Shown here one piece after another: positions 63,343-64,000 of a stretch of DNA of 64,000 bases. Position 1 is the stretch's first letter. Each line of letters begins with the position of its first letter. The position numbers and the translations under genes were made by a program. The stretch comes from Pseudomonas helvetica (GTDB taxonomy: Bacteria > Pseudomonadota > Gammaproteobacteria > Pseudomonadales > Pseudomonadaceae). The stretch is taken from assembly GCF_039908645.1 (NCBI RefSeq), contig NZ_CP150917.1, forward strand, positions 494,501 to 558,500. The letters run 5' to 3'. Below the pieces are notes generated by a model that was not told where the DNA came from, searched no databases, and saw nothing but the letters and a program-made list of their open reading frames with translations.

Positions 63343-64000
63343 ACTGGCCGGGATTGGCCTTCAGCTGTTCCGCTGCAGCTTTGGCCAGGTCCGGGGGCAG
63401 GAAGTCCTTGTCCGGGTTGTAGTCGGCCTTGAGATAACGCTTCAGGTCCTGCAAGTCGCCTGGGCTCAGGGTGCCGGCCGCCTGCTTCAGGCGCAGGTTG
63501 TCGAGAATGTAGTCGTAGCGGCTGTTGTTGTAGTTGCGCACCGAGGTGTACAGCTGGCGCTGGGCGTCGAGTACGTCGACGATATTGCGCGTGCCTACCT
63601 GATAACCGATCTCCGTGGCTTCCACCGCGCTCTGGTTCGAGATGATCGACTGGCGACGTGCCTGCACCTGCTCGACATCACTGTTCACCGCACGGTGCAG
63701 GTTGCGGGTGTTTTCCACCACTTGCCGACGCAGTGCTTCGCGTTGCTGTTCGTTTTGGTCCAGGCGCGAGTACGACTCGCGAACCTGCGAGCTGGTCAGC
63801 CCGCCACTGTAAATCGGAATGTTCAATTGCAGGCCGACCGTGCTTTGCGAGACGGTGCCGCCGTACGGTTGACCAAAGGCGCTCGGGTTGCTGAAGCCCA
63901 GCGCATCGTTGTCACCGGTCTTGTACTGCGCCACGGCGTCGAGGGTCGGTGCGTGGCCGGCCTTGCGCTGCTTGAGCGTTTCTTCTGCGGCGCTGACTGC
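63341..64000 (-). CDS. tolC: TolC-type outer membrane channel protein, 5' part beyond window
   Basis: The C-terminal 219 residues of an outer-membrane efflux channel, tripartite with inner-membrane pumps. Visible features are AVSAAEETLKQRKAGHAPTL, the beta-strand/extracellular-loop entry SQSTVGLQLNIPIYSGGLTS, the second coiled-coil repeat (LRRQVVENTRNLHRAVNSDV; ATEIGYQVGTRNIVDVLDAQ) and the equatorial LRLKQAAGTLSPGDL. It ends with a Lys/Ala-rich tail (KANPGQ). The frame is open to the right edge. The TolC assignment over other OEP members rests on these motifs and general similarity. Confidence 0.9.
   Translation of the reverse strand, partial: AVSAAEETLKQRKAGHAPTLDAVAQYKTGDNDALGFSNPSAFGQPYGGTVSQSTVGLQLNIPIYSGGLTSSQVRESYSRLDQNEQQREALRRQVVENTRNLHRAVNSDVEQVQARRQSIISNQSAVEATEIGYQVGTRNIVDVLDAQRQLYTSVRNYNNSRYDYILDNLRLKQAAGTLSPGDLQDLKRYLKADYNPDKDFLPPDLAKAAAEQLKANPGQ

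Noticed and set aside
1..64000. CRISPR arrays, tRNA, rRNA, prophage
   Set aside because: No regularly spaced identical repeats, no cloverleaf or rRNA sequences and no phage structural genes were noticed in the whole window.

Overview
The window is chromosomal DNA of a Pseudomonas, most likely of the P. fluorescens group. The evidence is gene order: rlmJ-msrA-dipA-aceF-aceE-glnE-waaF-waaC-waaG-waaP, then the carbamoyltransferase/glycosyltransferase/mig-14/dnpA/ssg/wapR/waaL/msbA/hldE run, then the SMR pump-LysR-waaA block. This matches the PA5020-PA4988 stretch of P. aeruginosa as I remember it. High GC, Pseudomonas-type ribosome binding sites and several families of REP/REPIN palindromes agree. 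No rRNA, tRNA, CRISPR array, insertion sequence or prophage was seen.

Layout. 1-3.9 kb: two chemoreceptor genes (the first cut by the window edge) around a two-gene pair encoding a short coiled coil and a ZapA-like protein. 3.9-4.6 kb: an AT-rich orphan gene flanked by long perfect palindromes. 4.8-12.6 kb: an acyl-CoA dehydrogenase, then the proline utilisation divergon putA/putP, whose shared control region carries five copies of the motif known as the PutA operator core. 13.0-20.9 kb: an orphan type VI secretion island (vgrG, DUF4123 adaptor, rhs toxin, immunity gene); its 3' end drops sharply in GC, as in exchanged Rhs tips. 21.2-35.2 kb: housekeeping and signalling genes (rlmJ, msrA, dipA, a PhoD-like phosphatase, aceF-aceE, glnE). 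The aceE-glnE gap contains two near-identical GntR/FadR-type operators.

35.4-57.3 kb: the LPS core and outer-membrane assembly locus. It holds heptosyltransferases, a glucosyltransferase, a set of WaaP/InaA-type sugar kinases, a carbamoyltransferase, further glycosyltransferases, O-antigen ligase, the lipid A-core flippase MsbA and the heptose activation enzyme HldE. It is interrupted twice by accessory DNA. At 41.7-43.0 kb there are repeats, a DUF6124 gene and a strongly structured leader. At 54.4-55.7 kb a sulfotransferase lies next to an APS kinase, together a likely PAPS-making and PAPS-using cassette.

57.4-64 kb: a hypothetical protein gene, an aldo/keto reductase, an FAD oxidoreductase, an SMR efflux protein, a LysR regulator, the Kdo transferase waaA, and the 3' part of a tolC-type outer-membrane channel gene cut by the window end.

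The strongest leads for new biology are: (1) the DUF6124 leader, with an intrinsic terminator followed by a perfect 9-nt anti-Shine-Dalgarno; (2) the sulfotransferase-CysC pair inside the LPS locus; (3) the unassigned Rhs C-terminal toxin with its immunity gene; (4) the paired palindromic operators upstream of aceE. All family assignments come from reading the translated sequences; no database search was run.
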